Origin: Phycisphaerales bacterium
GTDB lineage: Bacteria > Planctomycetota > Phycisphaerae > WQYP01
Direction: 5' to 3'
Length of the DNA: 50,758 nucleotides
NCBI GenBank assembly: GCA_027313145.1
Contig: DAHVEJ010000008.1
Span: forward strand, 1-50,758
The notes below the pieces were generated by a model. The model was not told the origin of the DNA and ran no database searches. It saw nothing but the letters and a program-made list of their open reading frames with translations. The position numbers and the translations under genes are program-made. Positions 27,922 through 36,534 of this stretch are shown one piece after another. Numbering within the stretch: the first letter of the stretch is position 1; each line of letters opens with the position of its first letter.

Positions 27922-28234
27922 TATCAATATCCTTCATGCCGTACAGAGAGTCTATCCCGGCCATTACGCGGGCAAACTCCAAGCACCGAATTATACGCCC
28001 CGCAGTGGAAAAATGAAAAAACGCGCAGCGATACCATTGGGCAGCGATATCAGGCCTCTGGCGGTGAGGCTGTAATCGTGCCTTACGGCTAATCCGGCGA
28101 TTACTCGGACAGGCTCTAGTGCTCTGTCACGCCTAAATATTAGGATTGACGACGAACCTTTGCGACGGTGGGTGCGTCCTTTGAGAGGCAGCCATCCTAA
28201 AATGTTGATGTGACAGCCCACTAGGGTTAGATTC
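27922..28234. other. Gene-free stretch containing a MITE
   Basis: It separates the M48 protease gene end (28235) from the aminotransferase start. No gene is visible. It holds the 109-bp inverted-repeat element at 28116-28224. Confidence 0.5.
28116..28224. mobile_element. MITE, 109 bp, IS630/Tc1 style
   Basis: A 31-base left end beginning CTAGTGCTCTGTCAC (28116-28146) pairs with a right end (28194-28224) whose complement begins CTAGTGGGCTGTCAC. 24 of 31 positions match. Both ends carry TA immediately inside the outermost C/G, as expected for elements that duplicate a TA target. No coding sequence is inside. The first bases TAGTGCT are shared with the IS630 end at 45881. Confidence 0.6.
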
Positions 28235-29731
28235 CTATTGGCTGGCGGCCCATAGTGTTAATGCGGCCCCGGTTGCGGCGGCGATCAAAATACCCAGGCG
28301 CATTAGCCAGATGCGGCGGGCGAATTGCTTTTGTCTATTCGGTGATTCGGCCAGTGCGGCCAGAAGCGCCACCCGGTTTTGTGTGCTGGGATGCATCCAT
28401 CCCGCGCGATCGCGCGGCCGATTGGCGATACCCACCAACATAGTCAGGCTTTCAGAAAAAATTCTTGCTCCGGCCTGAGATGGCGTTTCCTGCGTGATCA
28501 TGGCAAGTTCATCCGTGCGCGGCGGATCAATGAAGGTGTCCTCGGGAGGTAGGTATTCCGCCGCAGATGCCACCGGCACCTGCACGGTGGCTCCGACGCG
28601 GTCGGCAATATGCCGGGCGGCAAACCAGTCCGCCTGGTGTTCGCATAATCGGCTCACCTGAGAAAATCCGAAGACCAGTAGCAGGCCCACAATTAAAAAA
28701 TTCAGCAGCATGGCGGTGTTATCGCTTAATGACCAATAGTTTCCCGCCCAGAGAGATATTCCCGTGCCCAATAGATCGGCGGCGGTAAAGGTCAGCAGGT
28801 ACCACCAGATATGCCGATGGTATCCATGTCCTACTTCATGGGCAAAGACAGCTTCCACTTGCTGCGGTTCCAGACGTTCCAGAAGCAGGTCCGTAAGCAG
28901 AAAATACCGGCACCAGGGCAGCAATCCCAGGATCGCTGCATTGGGAATCCGGTAATAAGTGTTCCATATTCGGATATCCATGAATCCAACTTTTTTACGG
29001 CGGGATAAATCTTCCAGGCGTGTGCGCAGCGGTCCGGACGGAAGCCGGGTGGTGCGCCAATAACGCACGATGATCGCCGGCAAAACCAGAAATAAAATCA
29101 TCGCGGGCAGCACTGACGCGATTTCCGACCAATTCCCCAGATTCAGACGTTCCAATAGCGCGGTAAACGGAATCGTCAGCATATCAAACCCCAACAGCAC
29201 CACCAGCAAGGACATGCCATGGCGGAATTGCATGTTGACGTATTGCATGCGGGATGGCAGGGCGTGCGTTGGTAGATCATCATCCGGCTGGGAAAGTTCC
29301 GCGAGGTTGTGAATCCGCACTTCCAGCGGATATTCCAGATACCATATCATCAGCCATGTCGCCACCGGAGCGATCAGCCAGATCACGGATGACAGCATCG
29401 GAATATGGTGCGTATTCCAATGGTACTTAACCAAGTAGCCGAACCCGAATAACCACAAATCCGCAGCGAGCAACATGATGTTGAATGCGGTCAGACGGCG
29501 GAGAGTTTTTTGAATTGCGCCGGCGGCGTCAAAAGTTGAGATACGGCCGTTACCCAGTTGCTGATCCAGGCTCGCAAAGCGCTGCCGGCCCCGAATCAGC
29601 AAGGCACCATGCGCCAGTATCACCAGCAGAACGACCATGAACGGGGAAAGGTGAATTGGCGGGCGCTGGGGAGCAGCATTAAATGCGGCGACCATCAAGA
29701 GAAGAATAATAACCTGCAAGGGCGCAATCAT
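28235..29731 (-). CDS. M48-family membrane metalloprotease
   Basis: 498 residues, an integral membrane Ste24/HtpX-type peptidase. Several helices flank the zinc site FAHEVGHGYHRH (HExxH), and a distal acidic ligand probably lies in SRLCEHQADWFAARH. The N-terminal helix (VIILLLMVAAF) acts as an anchor. It is the third gene of a run with lptD and an outer-membrane barrel protein, 42 bases behind the barrel gene. In enterobacteria the M48 protease BepA helps assemble or clear LptD. A similar link is suggested by position here, though BepA is soluble in the periplasm. Confidence 0.85.
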   Translation of the reverse strand: MIAPLQVIILLLMVAAFNAAPQRPPIHLSPFMVVLLVILAHGALLIRGRQRFASLDQQLGNGRISTFDAAGAIQKTLRRLTAFNIMLLAADLWLFGFGYLVKYHWNTHHIPMLSSVIWLIAPVATWLMIWYLEYPLEVRIHNLAELSQPDDDLPTHALPSRMQYVNMQFRHGMSLLVVLLGFDMLTIPFTALLERLNLGNWSEIASVLPAMILFLVLPAIIVRYWRTTRLPSGPLRTRLEDLSRRKKVGFMDIRIWNTYYRIPNAAILGLLPWCRYFLLTDLLLERLEPQQVEAVFAHEVGHGYHRHIWWYLLTFTAADLLGTGISLWAGNYWSLSDNTAMLLNFLIVGLLLVFGFSQVSRLCEHQADWFAARHIADRVGATVQVPVASAAEYLPPEDTFIDPPRTDELAMITQETPSQAGARIFSESLTMLVGIANRPRDRAGWMHPSTQNRVALLAALAESPNRQKQFARRIWLMRLGILIAAATGAALTLWAASQ

Positions 29732-29773
29732 TATTTCATATTACCCTAATTCGATTGCCGACGTAAAAACCGT

Positions 29774-30832
29774 TCAATAACTCATGCGGACGAACAACCC
29801 CAGAATGGTCGCGTCACTGTGTGTCCCGGCCGGCTGAGAATATCGTGATCCCGCGAAAATGCTATTGATCACCGCTCCAACTTCATAATGGCCGCGGTCC
29901 GCAGGGATATGAAATATGCCATTTAGCGGATAGGTCAGGATCGTGCCGAGAAACGTGCCCAGATAGCCGTCACGATAGCTTCTCAGATTGACATCCAGAC
30001 GCTTTTCATCATGAATAAATGATACGCTCAACGGAGAATAAATAGTCAGGCCGCCGGTATGCGGAACCACGAAAATCGGATTCATTCCGATTTCAAAGTA
30101 TTGCCCGGCCCCGCTGGTGTAGTAGGCTCCATCATAATCAAAGCCCACAAGCACAAACGGGTGAAACGCGAATTGACCGAAATAGCGATCATCATTGAGG
30201 CTCAGGCGGATGTATGCCTCCTGGCTGTCGGCCTGCCCGTGGCTGATGATCGTGTTAGCCAGCGGATCACCGGACGGCACAAAATACTGGTTTATGGGGG
30301 TAATATAATTGGTGTACCCGGCATCAAAGCGAAAAATATCCATGATGTCGTATTGATAACCAATGGTAATATCGGCTTCTGTAAAATTGCTGGAGGGAAC
30401 ATATCCGACGTTGCCGCCCGCCACGGGCCTTCCGGCAATTCCCCGGGATAGTGCATTGATGTATGGATTGCGAATATCGTAAGAATAATCTTCAAATGTC
30501 CGCAGGTAGACTGATCCCCATTTTTTTAAGCTTAAACTGATTTGTGTGATATTTTGCAGATTAGGGCGGTTGGGCGCAACGTCATGATAGCGAAACCAGT
30601 AATCATTGAAGTACCCGAACAGTGTAGTAATGTGCCACGCCTGCTTGTGCACGTGATAGGCCGCCAGAGATGGGATCATGGTGCCTGTTTCTTCCGCGTT
30701 GGCGGGATTGTCCGCACCGAAGCTGGGGGTCGGCAAGGGCATAATGCCGTTATCAACGCCCGCGGCCATAGCCGGTCCGGCGGCCAAACCCGCCGTGAGA
30801 AGCAGTCCAACGATCACAGTTTTGTTAGCCAT
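29774..30832 (-). CDS. Outer-membrane beta-barrel protein, unknown role
   Basis: 352 residues. A signal peptide (VIVGLLLTAGLAAGPAMAA) is followed by repeated aromatic amphipathic strands such as ADITIGYQYDIMDIFRFDAGY and GQFAFHPFVLVGFDYDG. The C-terminal residue is an aromatic Tyr (FVRMSY), as in many outer-membrane porins. No named family is clear. It starts 32 bases after the lptD stop, with GGGG 9 bases before ATG, and is followed by the M48 gene, so an envelope role is likely. Confidence 0.75.
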   Translation of the reverse strand: MANKTVIVGLLLTAGLAAGPAMAAGVDNGIMPLPTPSFGADNPANAEETGTMIPSLAAYHVHKQAWHITTLFGYFNDYWFRYHDVAPNRPNLQNITQISLSLKKWGSVYLRTFEDYSYDIRNPYINALSRGIAGRPVAGGNVGYVPSSNFTEADITIGYQYDIMDIFRFDAGYTNYITPINQYFVPSGDPLANTIISHGQADSQEAYIRLSLNDDRYFGQFAFHPFVLVGFDYDGAYYTSGAGQYFEIGMNPIFVVPHTGGLTIYSPLSVSFIHDEKRLDVNLRSYRDGYLGTFLGTILTYPLNGIFHIPADRGHYEVGAVINSIFAGSRYSQPAGTHSDATILGLFVRMSY

Positions 30833-30864
30833 ATATTGTTACCCCACGCTATTTTCCACACGCC

Positions 30865-33800
30865 TTACGGCGCGATAGTCTGCAACGCCTGCTGATTGGT
30901 AATGCCTGCCTGCGGGAACCCGGCCGGCCAGAGGCTTACCATGGCGGCAGTGGTGGCGGTATCCGCATTATAGGCCAAGGTTATACCGACATAAAACCGC
31001 GGAATTTCACGAACCAGGGTAAAATCGGTTGCGACATTATGATTTAGCGCAAAATCGTAGCTTTCCGAAGCGGCGATGGTGTATTTGCGCGTCAGTTTAT
31101 AGGAAATCGCGGCCGTCCACTGATCCGAATCAACGGCCCGGATATACCGATTACCCAGGAAATAACTTAAATTCGGTGATTGATTCACTTCCACGCCCGA
31201 GTCGAGCTGCTCAAGCTGCTGCAAATCAATATTCCAGCTTTCATCCGCCAGGAATTCGACATTGGCACCAATTCGCCAGGAAAAATTGGCATCAATGCTG
31301 TCGGCAATCTGGCTTAATTCCGGGCGGCTCCAGTCATAATAGCCAATCAACGGATTGCCAAAATCACTGGTGGAAAATGGTGCCCCCACATATTGCGGGT
31401 TATTCGGATCAAAAGGCCCGGATAAATTATGGTTCCAAAATACGTCCGCCGCCACGTTGAAGGTGATCCAGTCCACAATCTGACGGTGTCCTTTGCGTCC
31501 ACGCTTGGTTTGCAGGGTTTGACGCAACGCGAATTCCGCACCACTGGCATCAGTAATGCCTTCCACATTGCGGTCAAAGGGTTGCAGATAACCCTGTTGC
31601 ACATTGGCACCGGTGGCAAACATGCTGACCTCCGGTTCAATGATATGCCGCAACTGGTCAACCTCCAGCAAATCTGACTTCACATCCGGATACACCTTCC
31701 AGAACGTGGTGGAACTGCGGAATCCGACGGTTCCCCACGCCCGGGTTGTGCCGCCGCCCAACTGATTGTCCACCACCGGGAAACTTGTGTCCCAATACGT
31801 CAAGCGTCCGCTGACAAACGGATCAAATTGCACCGGTCCAACCGCCATCGGAAAGTCGATTTCCTGCCGCGAATCCAATCGTGCGACAGGTTGATCCGTC
31901 CAGCCGTTGCTCAGGTAATATTGAGAGAATGTTTCATTGGGATTTAAACCCGGAAAATTCAATTCCAACGCGCGCACGCCCGAAGTTGTGTTGCTGAATT
32001 GATCATTGATGATTCCGCCGCTGCTGTCACTGAAATACGTGAACAGGCCCAGAATTTTATCTCCCTCACGGTAATAATGCGCTTCAGGATAGCGTTGCAC
32101 GGAGTATTCATTATTTTCCAGATCAGCATTGGTTATAAAGCCCGTCAGATTCCATTTCCCAAGCGCGGTAAATGCTTCCGTATCATGCTGCTGTTTGACA
32201 TAAATGGAGGTTTGCTGCTCCGGTGCCGTGGAATAAATGCTTTGAAAATACTGCTCAAGATAATTCGGATCTGAAACGTAACTTCCTTCCACCGCGACCG
32301 TCCATTGATTCGAAAGTTGCTGCATGTGCCGGACGGAAATATAGCCGCGCGTGTGCTGAGTGACCGGTAAATTATCGCGATTGGCTCCAAGTTGATCTGT
32401 GCCCGTGTCATACATCAAAGCGCTATTCACCACGCCGTGCATTCCGTCTATGTTATAACGCGCGTTGACACCCGTCGCCGGTCCGCGACTGGAGTACTCG
32501 TTAACGTTAATATCGGCTTCAACACCGCCCGGTGGCGTAATGCCCATCAAGGCCAATAAGTTCCAATCGGTTTGCACCGTGGCACCAAAGATACTGGAAT
32601 TGCCCACGCTGACGGATTTCAGCGGAGACGGATTCTGCTGCGTGGTGCCTGTAACATAGGGCCAATAGAAAAACGGTACACCCAGAAAATTGGCCGTGGT
32701 ATTGGTGGAGGTAAAGGCATAGTACGCGGTTTTAGGTTTAGTGCCCGGCGGAGCCGGTGCCGCAACGCTGCGCACAGTCATGGCACCCGCACCGATATAA
32801 TAGTGCGGCTGATAAAATTCATCCGTCGACAATTTCACCGATTTAGCTTCAAATTGCCCCTGCGCCCGTTGGATGATTTCATTGGCCCGCATGTACAAGG
32901 GCGAGTTTGCCTGAATATCGGCGGAACTTAATACCGCATGAAGCAGAATGGCGCGATTCGTCGTGAAATCAAAATATACCTGATGGGCGTGCAGGGTCTG
33001 CTGTCCGTAGGTGACTGTTACGTCGCCTTCAAGATATACGCCCTGTACTTTACGCGCAATGGGGGCCGTTTGTGGATTTGCGGGTTTTTTACCGCCTCCG
33101 CCTTGATGCCCCGCGGCACTAAACATAACGGCGTTGTTGGCCCGCAGCTCAAGAGCATTATGGCCGGGCACTTGCCTGAACAGATAAAATTCACCCTTGG
33201 CCACCGTCAGGCGTTGGTCTCCAACGACTTCCTCTTGGATGATATTGCCCGTGGCCATAACAGTGGGCGTCGGCGCAGGGGGAACGGTAGGTTTTGGCGA
33301 CATAACTTTAGATGCGGATTTTGCGTTTACCGGTGCCACAGGAATCGGTGCCACCGGCATGCGTGATCCGCCGGCAAACCAGCCATTACGCAAAGCCAAT
33401 TCGGTCGGTGATATTTCAATAGTGGGAATCGCCATTTGCCCCTGCGGAGCCGCGGCCAATTTATCAATAAGTTTTCGGCCGCGAATCACCAGGGAATTTT
33501 TTGATTCGTCGCGGGCAATCGGCGGCGGCCCGGATAATCGCACGCGTGAGGTAATGCGCGTGGTTACCAGCATTTCATTGGCGGTGCTTACCGCCGCATT
33601 CATCGCACCTTCACGGATTACCACATGCCCCGCCAGAAATATCCGCACCTTAAAATATCCGGACTGTCGCTGTCCCTGCGGATACAACCAGATGACCACA
33701 TGATCCGCCGAGAGCCGGCGATACCCGACGTCCACCTGCACGTTCCCCGCAGCCAAAAGATGTATGGTTCCTCCATTATTTTGCCACGTCGTGGTATGCT

Positions 33801-34017
33801 GTGCCGCCACCACCAGCGGCACGCCGATGGTACCCGTGGGTTTAAGAATCGGGTAAATAGTCGGGCTGATTGGCTGCTCAAATGTTTGCGCCTGAACCAT
33901 GCCAAGGCCCGTTCCCGTCGCGCCAAGGACCGCCGCCACAATTGCGGCACGAAACTTTCCACGTAGCGCGAATGTGGGTGCCAACGAGTTGGGTCTTTTG
34001 TCTTTTATGTTCGTCAC
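30865..34017 (-). CDS. lptD: LPS-assembly protein LptD (OstA-like)
   Basis: About 1050 residues. A signal-like segment (FRAAIVAAVLGATGTGLGMVQ) leads into OstA-like beta-jellyroll sequence: VQVDVGYRRLSADHVVIW and later VYLEGDVTVTYGQQTLHAHQVYF. A Pro-rich linker separates these two. The C-terminal part (~residues 420-1050) is beta-barrel sequence with many aromatic strands. LptD places lipopolysaccharide on the outer leaflet, so the cell is diderm with LPS-like lipids. The start is unsure: the frame is open to TTG 34086, and I prefer GTG 34017 because it places the signal near the N-terminus. Its downstream partners are an outer-membrane barrel gene and an M48 protease. Confidence 0.85.
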   Translation of the reverse strand: MTNIKDKRPNSLAPTFALRGKFRAAIVAAVLGATGTGLGMVQAQTFEQPISPTIYPILKPTGTIGVPLVVAAQHTTTWQNNGGTIHLLAAGNVQVDVGYRRLSADHVVIWLYPQGQRQSGYFKVRIFLAGHVVIREGAMNAAVSTANEMLVTTRITSRVRLSGPPPIARDESKNSLVIRGRKLIDKLAAAPQGQMAIPTIEISPTELALRNGWFAGGSRMPVAPIPVAPVNAKSASKVMSPKPTVPPAPTPTVMATGNIIQEEVVGDQRLTVAKGEFYLFRQVPGHNALELRANNAVMFSAAGHQGGGGKKPANPQTAPIARKVQGVYLEGDVTVTYGQQTLHAHQVYFDFTTNRAILLHAVLSSADIQANSPLYMRANEIIQRAQGQFEAKSVKLSTDEFYQPHYYIGAGAMTVRSVAAPAPPGTKPKTAYYAFTSTNTTANFLGVPFFYWPYVTGTTQQNPSPLKSVSVGNSSIFGATVQTDWNLLALMGITPPGGVEADINVNEYSSRGPATGVNARYNIDGMHGVVNSALMYDTGTDQLGANRDNLPVTQHTRGYISVRHMQQLSNQWTVAVEGSYVSDPNYLEQYFQSIYSTAPEQQTSIYVKQQHDTEAFTALGKWNLTGFITNADLENNEYSVQRYPEAHYYREGDKILGLFTYFSDSSGGIINDQFSNTTSGVRALELNFPGLNPNETFSQYYLSNGWTDQPVARLDSRQEIDFPMAVGPVQFDPFVSGRLTYWDTSFPVVDNQLGGGTTRAWGTVGFRSSTTFWKVYPDVKSDLLEVDQLRHIIEPEVSMFATGANVQQGYLQPFDRNVEGITDASGAEFALRQTLQTKRGRKGHRQIVDWITFNVAADVFWNHNLSGPFDPNNPQYVGAPFSTSDFGNPLIGYYDWSRPELSQIADSIDANFSWRIGANVEFLADESWNIDLQQLEQLDSGVEVNQSPNLSYFLGNRYIRAVDSDQWTAAISYKLTRKYTIAASESYDFALNHNVATDFTLVREIPRFYVGITLAYNADTATTAAMVSLWPAGFPQAGITNQQALQTIAP

Positions 34018-34147
34018 AGTCCCGCTCAAAATACCCCTGCAAAGTTCACCAGCCAATTCGCTAGGACCCTCTTCAGGGCGCACCAAAACAACCGGGGCAA
34101 ATCATAGAGCGCCCGGGGGTTACTGGGAAGTCAATAGAGTAAAAAAA

Positions 34148-34219
34148 CTCCGCGGGTAGGATTCGAACCTACAACCGATCGGTTAACAGCCGATTGCTCT
34201 ACCATTGAGCTACCGCGGA
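34148..34219 (-). tRNA. tRNA-Asn (GTT)
   Basis: 72 bases. Acceptor TCCGCGG pairs with CCGCGGA. The anticodon loop CTGTTAA gives GTT, the D arm is GCTCAATGGTAGAG, and the T loop is TTCGAAT. No CCA is encoded. A run of seven T follows on the minus strand. Its 5' end lies inside a 39-bp direct repeat shared with the broken copy upstream. Confidence 0.95.
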
Positions 34220-34347
34220 AAAAAGGCTTCCGCCAAATTTATACTATCGGAGCCGGGCTCGAGCCGGCAATCCCGATAGCCATCGGGATTAATCCCGGCG
34301 CGCCGGGACTCTACCATTGAGCTACCGCGGAAAAAAGGCTTCCGCCA
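34197..34347. repeat. 39-bp direct repeat from a tRNA-Asn duplication
   Basis: The stretch CTCTACCATTGAGCTACCGC and the following 19 bases occur at 34197-34235 and again, identically, at 34309-34347. The repeat covers the 5' end and D arm of tRNA-Asn plus its upstream flank. This is a footprint of a local tandem duplication. Confidence 0.8.
34245..34331 (-). pseudogene. Broken second tRNA-Asn filled with palindromes
   Basis: The 5' acceptor and D arm repeat tRNA-Asn exactly. After the D arm come three hairpins instead of normal arms: TCCCGGCG with CGCCGGGA, then AATCCCGAT-GGCT-ATCGGGATT, then a T-arm-like GCCGG-CTCGAGC-CCGGC. The 3' acceptor (TCCGATA) cannot pair with TCCGCGG. Read as a cloverleaf, it would have a 6-base anticodon loop and a long variable arm. 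More likely a palindromic element replaced the 3' two-thirds of a duplicated gene. Confidence 0.6.
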
Positions 34348-34354
34348 GATTTTA

Positions 34355-34427
34355 TGGGCAGAGCCGGAATCGAACCGGCGACACAAGGATTTTCAGTCCT
34401 TTGCTCTACCAGCTGAGCTATCTGCCC
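34355..34427 (-). tRNA. tRNA-Phe (GAA)
   Basis: 73 bases. Acceptor GGGCAGA pairs with TCTGCCC. The anticodon loop CTGAAAA gives GAA, and the T loop is TTCGATT. The discriminator base is A and CCA is not encoded. It lies on the minus strand upstream of the two tRNA-Asn copies, probably in one transcript. Confidence 0.95.
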
Positions 34428-34542
34428 GCCGAGCCAAGCAATTTACGATACCATACCCGAAACTGCAAGTCTGCGCAACATTTTTGCTACCCCGCAGTTG
34501 TCGGCTTGCCCCAATTATCCTATTATTATTCTTCCACCATCC

Positions 34543-34616
34543 GGCCGGATGCCCGAGTGGACTAAGGGAGCGGATTGCAAATCCGCGATTCGTGGGTTCG
34601 AATCCCACTCCGGCCT
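34543..34616 (+). tRNA. tRNA-Cys (GCA), attachment site of the integrative element
   Basis: 74 bases. Acceptor GGCCGGA pairs with TCCGGCC. The anticodon loop TTGCAAA gives GCA, and the T loop is TTCGAAT. The integrase gene on the other strand ends inside it: its last codons lie in 34562-34616. The element therefore joined the chromosome at the 3' half of this gene and left it whole. Confidence 0.93.
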
Positions 34617-36034
34617 GTGTCTGAATCGCGTTGCAAAACGCAGCTTTGCCGCATGGATAGCGGATTTTCTTCACGCTTCCCCTGCATGGCCAAGACTCCA
34701 TCAGGCTCCACGGAATTCTTGGATTCTATGCCTGAAAGCGCCCAGCTGTGCGCCAAGACATTTTCACCTATCGGCGTATCGGTGGTGCCGGCCGCCTGTA
34801 GACTCTGACTTTCGGCCGTGCGCCAGTTTGGCAAGGCGTCAATCGCTTTATCCAAGTCGCCGCGGAATACGTGCGTGTAATTATCCATGGTCAGCGTGAT
34901 TGTGCTATGCCGTGCCAGTTGCTGCGCGGTTTTCGGGTGGACGCCAGCGGCCGCAAGGTCCGATATGAATTGGTGTCTCAAAGCGTGAAAATCAAAGGTC
35001 TTGCCGTCAAGGTCGTATGGCAATCCAGCAGCTTGTAAATCGGCCTTGAGCATATCAGCGGAATCACGATTGTTGAGCTTTGGAAACGCCTTGGTCCCCG
35101 GCACCTCGGCCGCCAGGAACGCCCGTAGTAGGCCAGCCATATCCGCACGCAGCGGCAAAGTGTCTTGTCGGCGGTTCTTGGCGTAGGCGGCATTAATGGT
35201 CACGCTCGGCGATTCGCCTAGGCAGAATGATCCAGCAGTCAGGCTTGCCAGTTCGCTTACCCGCAGGCCCGTTGTCGCGGCCAGTTCATAGATCAGTGCA
35301 CGTTGTGGCCCGTCAATGCCGCAACGCTCCGGCCCCGTACGTGCCGCATCCAGCAGCTTTCGCATGTCCTTCGTGGACAATGCCCGGCGTTGCACGCGAA
35401 TATCGGCTCCGGCGTTAATGGCGTCCAGGTACTCAACCGGGTTTGACGTTGCCCGACGCTCGTGCATCATCCAACGGCAGAAACTTTTCAAGTCACGCAA
35501 GTAGTAATTTGAAGTCTTAATACCCATACCACGCACCGTATTACCCTCGCCATCCGCCGCATCCTCACGGCACCCAGCTAATTCTTGCTGAACTTTGGCG
35601 GCGGATAGGTCGCCATAAAACTTGAATCCGCAAGATTCGGTTAACCTCTTAACCCGGCCAGCGGACAAATTGGCGTGCTTTTCGGTATTACCGCGCGCAA
35701 GCAAGTCGGCCCGCCAGTCGGTGATGTGCTGGCTCAACGGCGTGCCAGCGGCCAGCGTATGGCCTTGCAGCAGGCCCCAGCGGGTTAGGACTCTGGCGGT
35801 CTGATGCGGAAGGGTTTCAACCCACTTGGCGGTATCCTGCGGCAAAATTTCGCCGCTTGCCCGGCAGTCAATCAACCGCTGCACGTTGCGGCCAAGAGAT
35901 TCAGTCAGCCGCTGATTCTCAAAGCCCGGAAGACGTAGCACGCGGCCATCTGCGGTACGCACTTCGGTGTAAAACTTCGCGCATTTGCAAACTTGTCCGT
36001 CGCGGTCTCGGTACGTTGGTTTATAGATTCTCAC
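34562..36034 (-). CDS. Tyrosine recombinase/integrase of a tRNA-Cys element
   Basis: 490 residues. An N-terminal arm-binding and core-binding region (about 1-220) precedes a catalytic domain with Arg in TGLRVSEL, His-Arg in HALRHQF, His in ARHST and the nucleophile Tyr in MDNYTHV. The last residues (RSGIRTHESRICNPLP) are read from the tRNA-Cys sequence itself, so the natural C-terminus may have changed at integration. The GTG start at 36034 overlaps the end of the excisionase-like gene by 14 bases, suggesting coupled translation. It would catalyse insertion and, with that partner, excision. Confidence 0.92.
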   Translation of the reverse strand: MRIYKPTYRDRDGQVCKCAKFYTEVRTADGRVLRLPGFENQRLTESLGRNVQRLIDCRASGEILPQDTAKWVETLPHQTARVLTRWGLLQGHTLAAGTPLSQHITDWRADLLARGNTEKHANLSAGRVKRLTESCGFKFYGDLSAAKVQQELAGCREDAADGEGNTVRGMGIKTSNYYLRDLKSFCRWMMHERRATSNPVEYLDAINAGADIRVQRRALSTKDMRKLLDAARTGPERCGIDGPQRALIYELAATTGLRVSELASLTAGSFCLGESPSVTINAAYAKNRRQDTLPLRADMAGLLRAFLAAEVPGTKAFPKLNNRDSADMLKADLQAAGLPYDLDGKTFDFHALRHQFISDLAAAGVHPKTAQQLARHSTITLTMDNYTHVFRGDLDKAIDALPNWRTAESQSLQAAGTTDTPIGENVLAHSWALSGIESKNSVEPDGVLAMQGKREENPLSMRQSCVLQRDSDTGRSGIRTHESRICNPLP

Positions 36035-36326
36035 GCTTCACCTGCCCTTTCACTTGTGATCTCGCGGCGTGTGCGCCGTTCGGATGAGTTACGGCCCAGC
36101 GGTCTGCGCACGGGGCACCAGCATCAATCCACTTCCGTAGCTCCTGCACGCTCCATAAACGGCGCCTTCCCAGGCGAAATCCCGGCGGGACCTGCCCTGC
36201 GGAAAGACGCGTGTAAAAATGTGCCGGACTTATACCCAGCATCATTGCGGCAGTCGGCGCATCGACTGCAAGCAATTTCGGTCTGAGCTTCCGCCCCCTT
36301 CTACGATTCATCATGGCACCATCCAC
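36021..36326 (-). CDS. AlpA-like helix-turn-helix excisionase
   Basis: 101 residues. A MerR/AlpA-style winged helix covers LLAVDAPTAAMMLGISPAHFY, then the wing SAGQVPPGFRLGRRRLW and helix SVQELRKWIDAG. Such proteins direct excision or early transcription of small integrative elements. The start is GTG 36326 with GGGAG 8 bases upstream; ATG codons a few residues later are alternatives. It precedes and overlaps the integrase gene. Confidence 0.8.
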   Translation of the reverse strand: MDGAMMNRRRGRKLRPKLLAVDAPTAAMMLGISPAHFYTRLSAGQVPPGFRLGRRRLWSVQELRKWIDAGAPCADRWAVTHPNGAHAARSQVKGQVKRENL

Positions 36327-36362
36327 AGCAGGTACTCCCGAAAGGTCGCACCACTCTGATAC

Positions 36363-36461
36363 TACTGCTTAATTGCAATGACAACCGATGCACAGATTTA
36401 CCTCGATATTACTGATCGGAAACACCTTAATACTATCACTAATTTACGCAATCAAGCACTA
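36363..36461. mobile_element. 99-bp MITE related to the IS630 end
   Basis: Bounded by TA on both sides. The left end reads TACTGCTTAATTGC; the right end, read inward, reads TAGTGCTTGATTGC (12 of 14 match). The right end matches the IS630 terminus at 45881 at 29 of 33 positions, up to GATAGTATT. It carries no gene and sits between the excisionase-like gene and the unknown gene of the tRNA-Cys element. Confidence 0.6.
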
Positions 36462-36534
36462 CGTATCTAAAGCGACGTCGAAAGTATAGCGTTGGTGATG
36501 TGTGATGTCAAATATATTATTTTAAGTCACATCA

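Noticed and set aside
30059-30451. Plus-strand frame of 130 codons opposite the outer-membrane barrel gene
   Set aside because: Lies fully inside the minus-strand barrel gene and has no family match or ribosome site.
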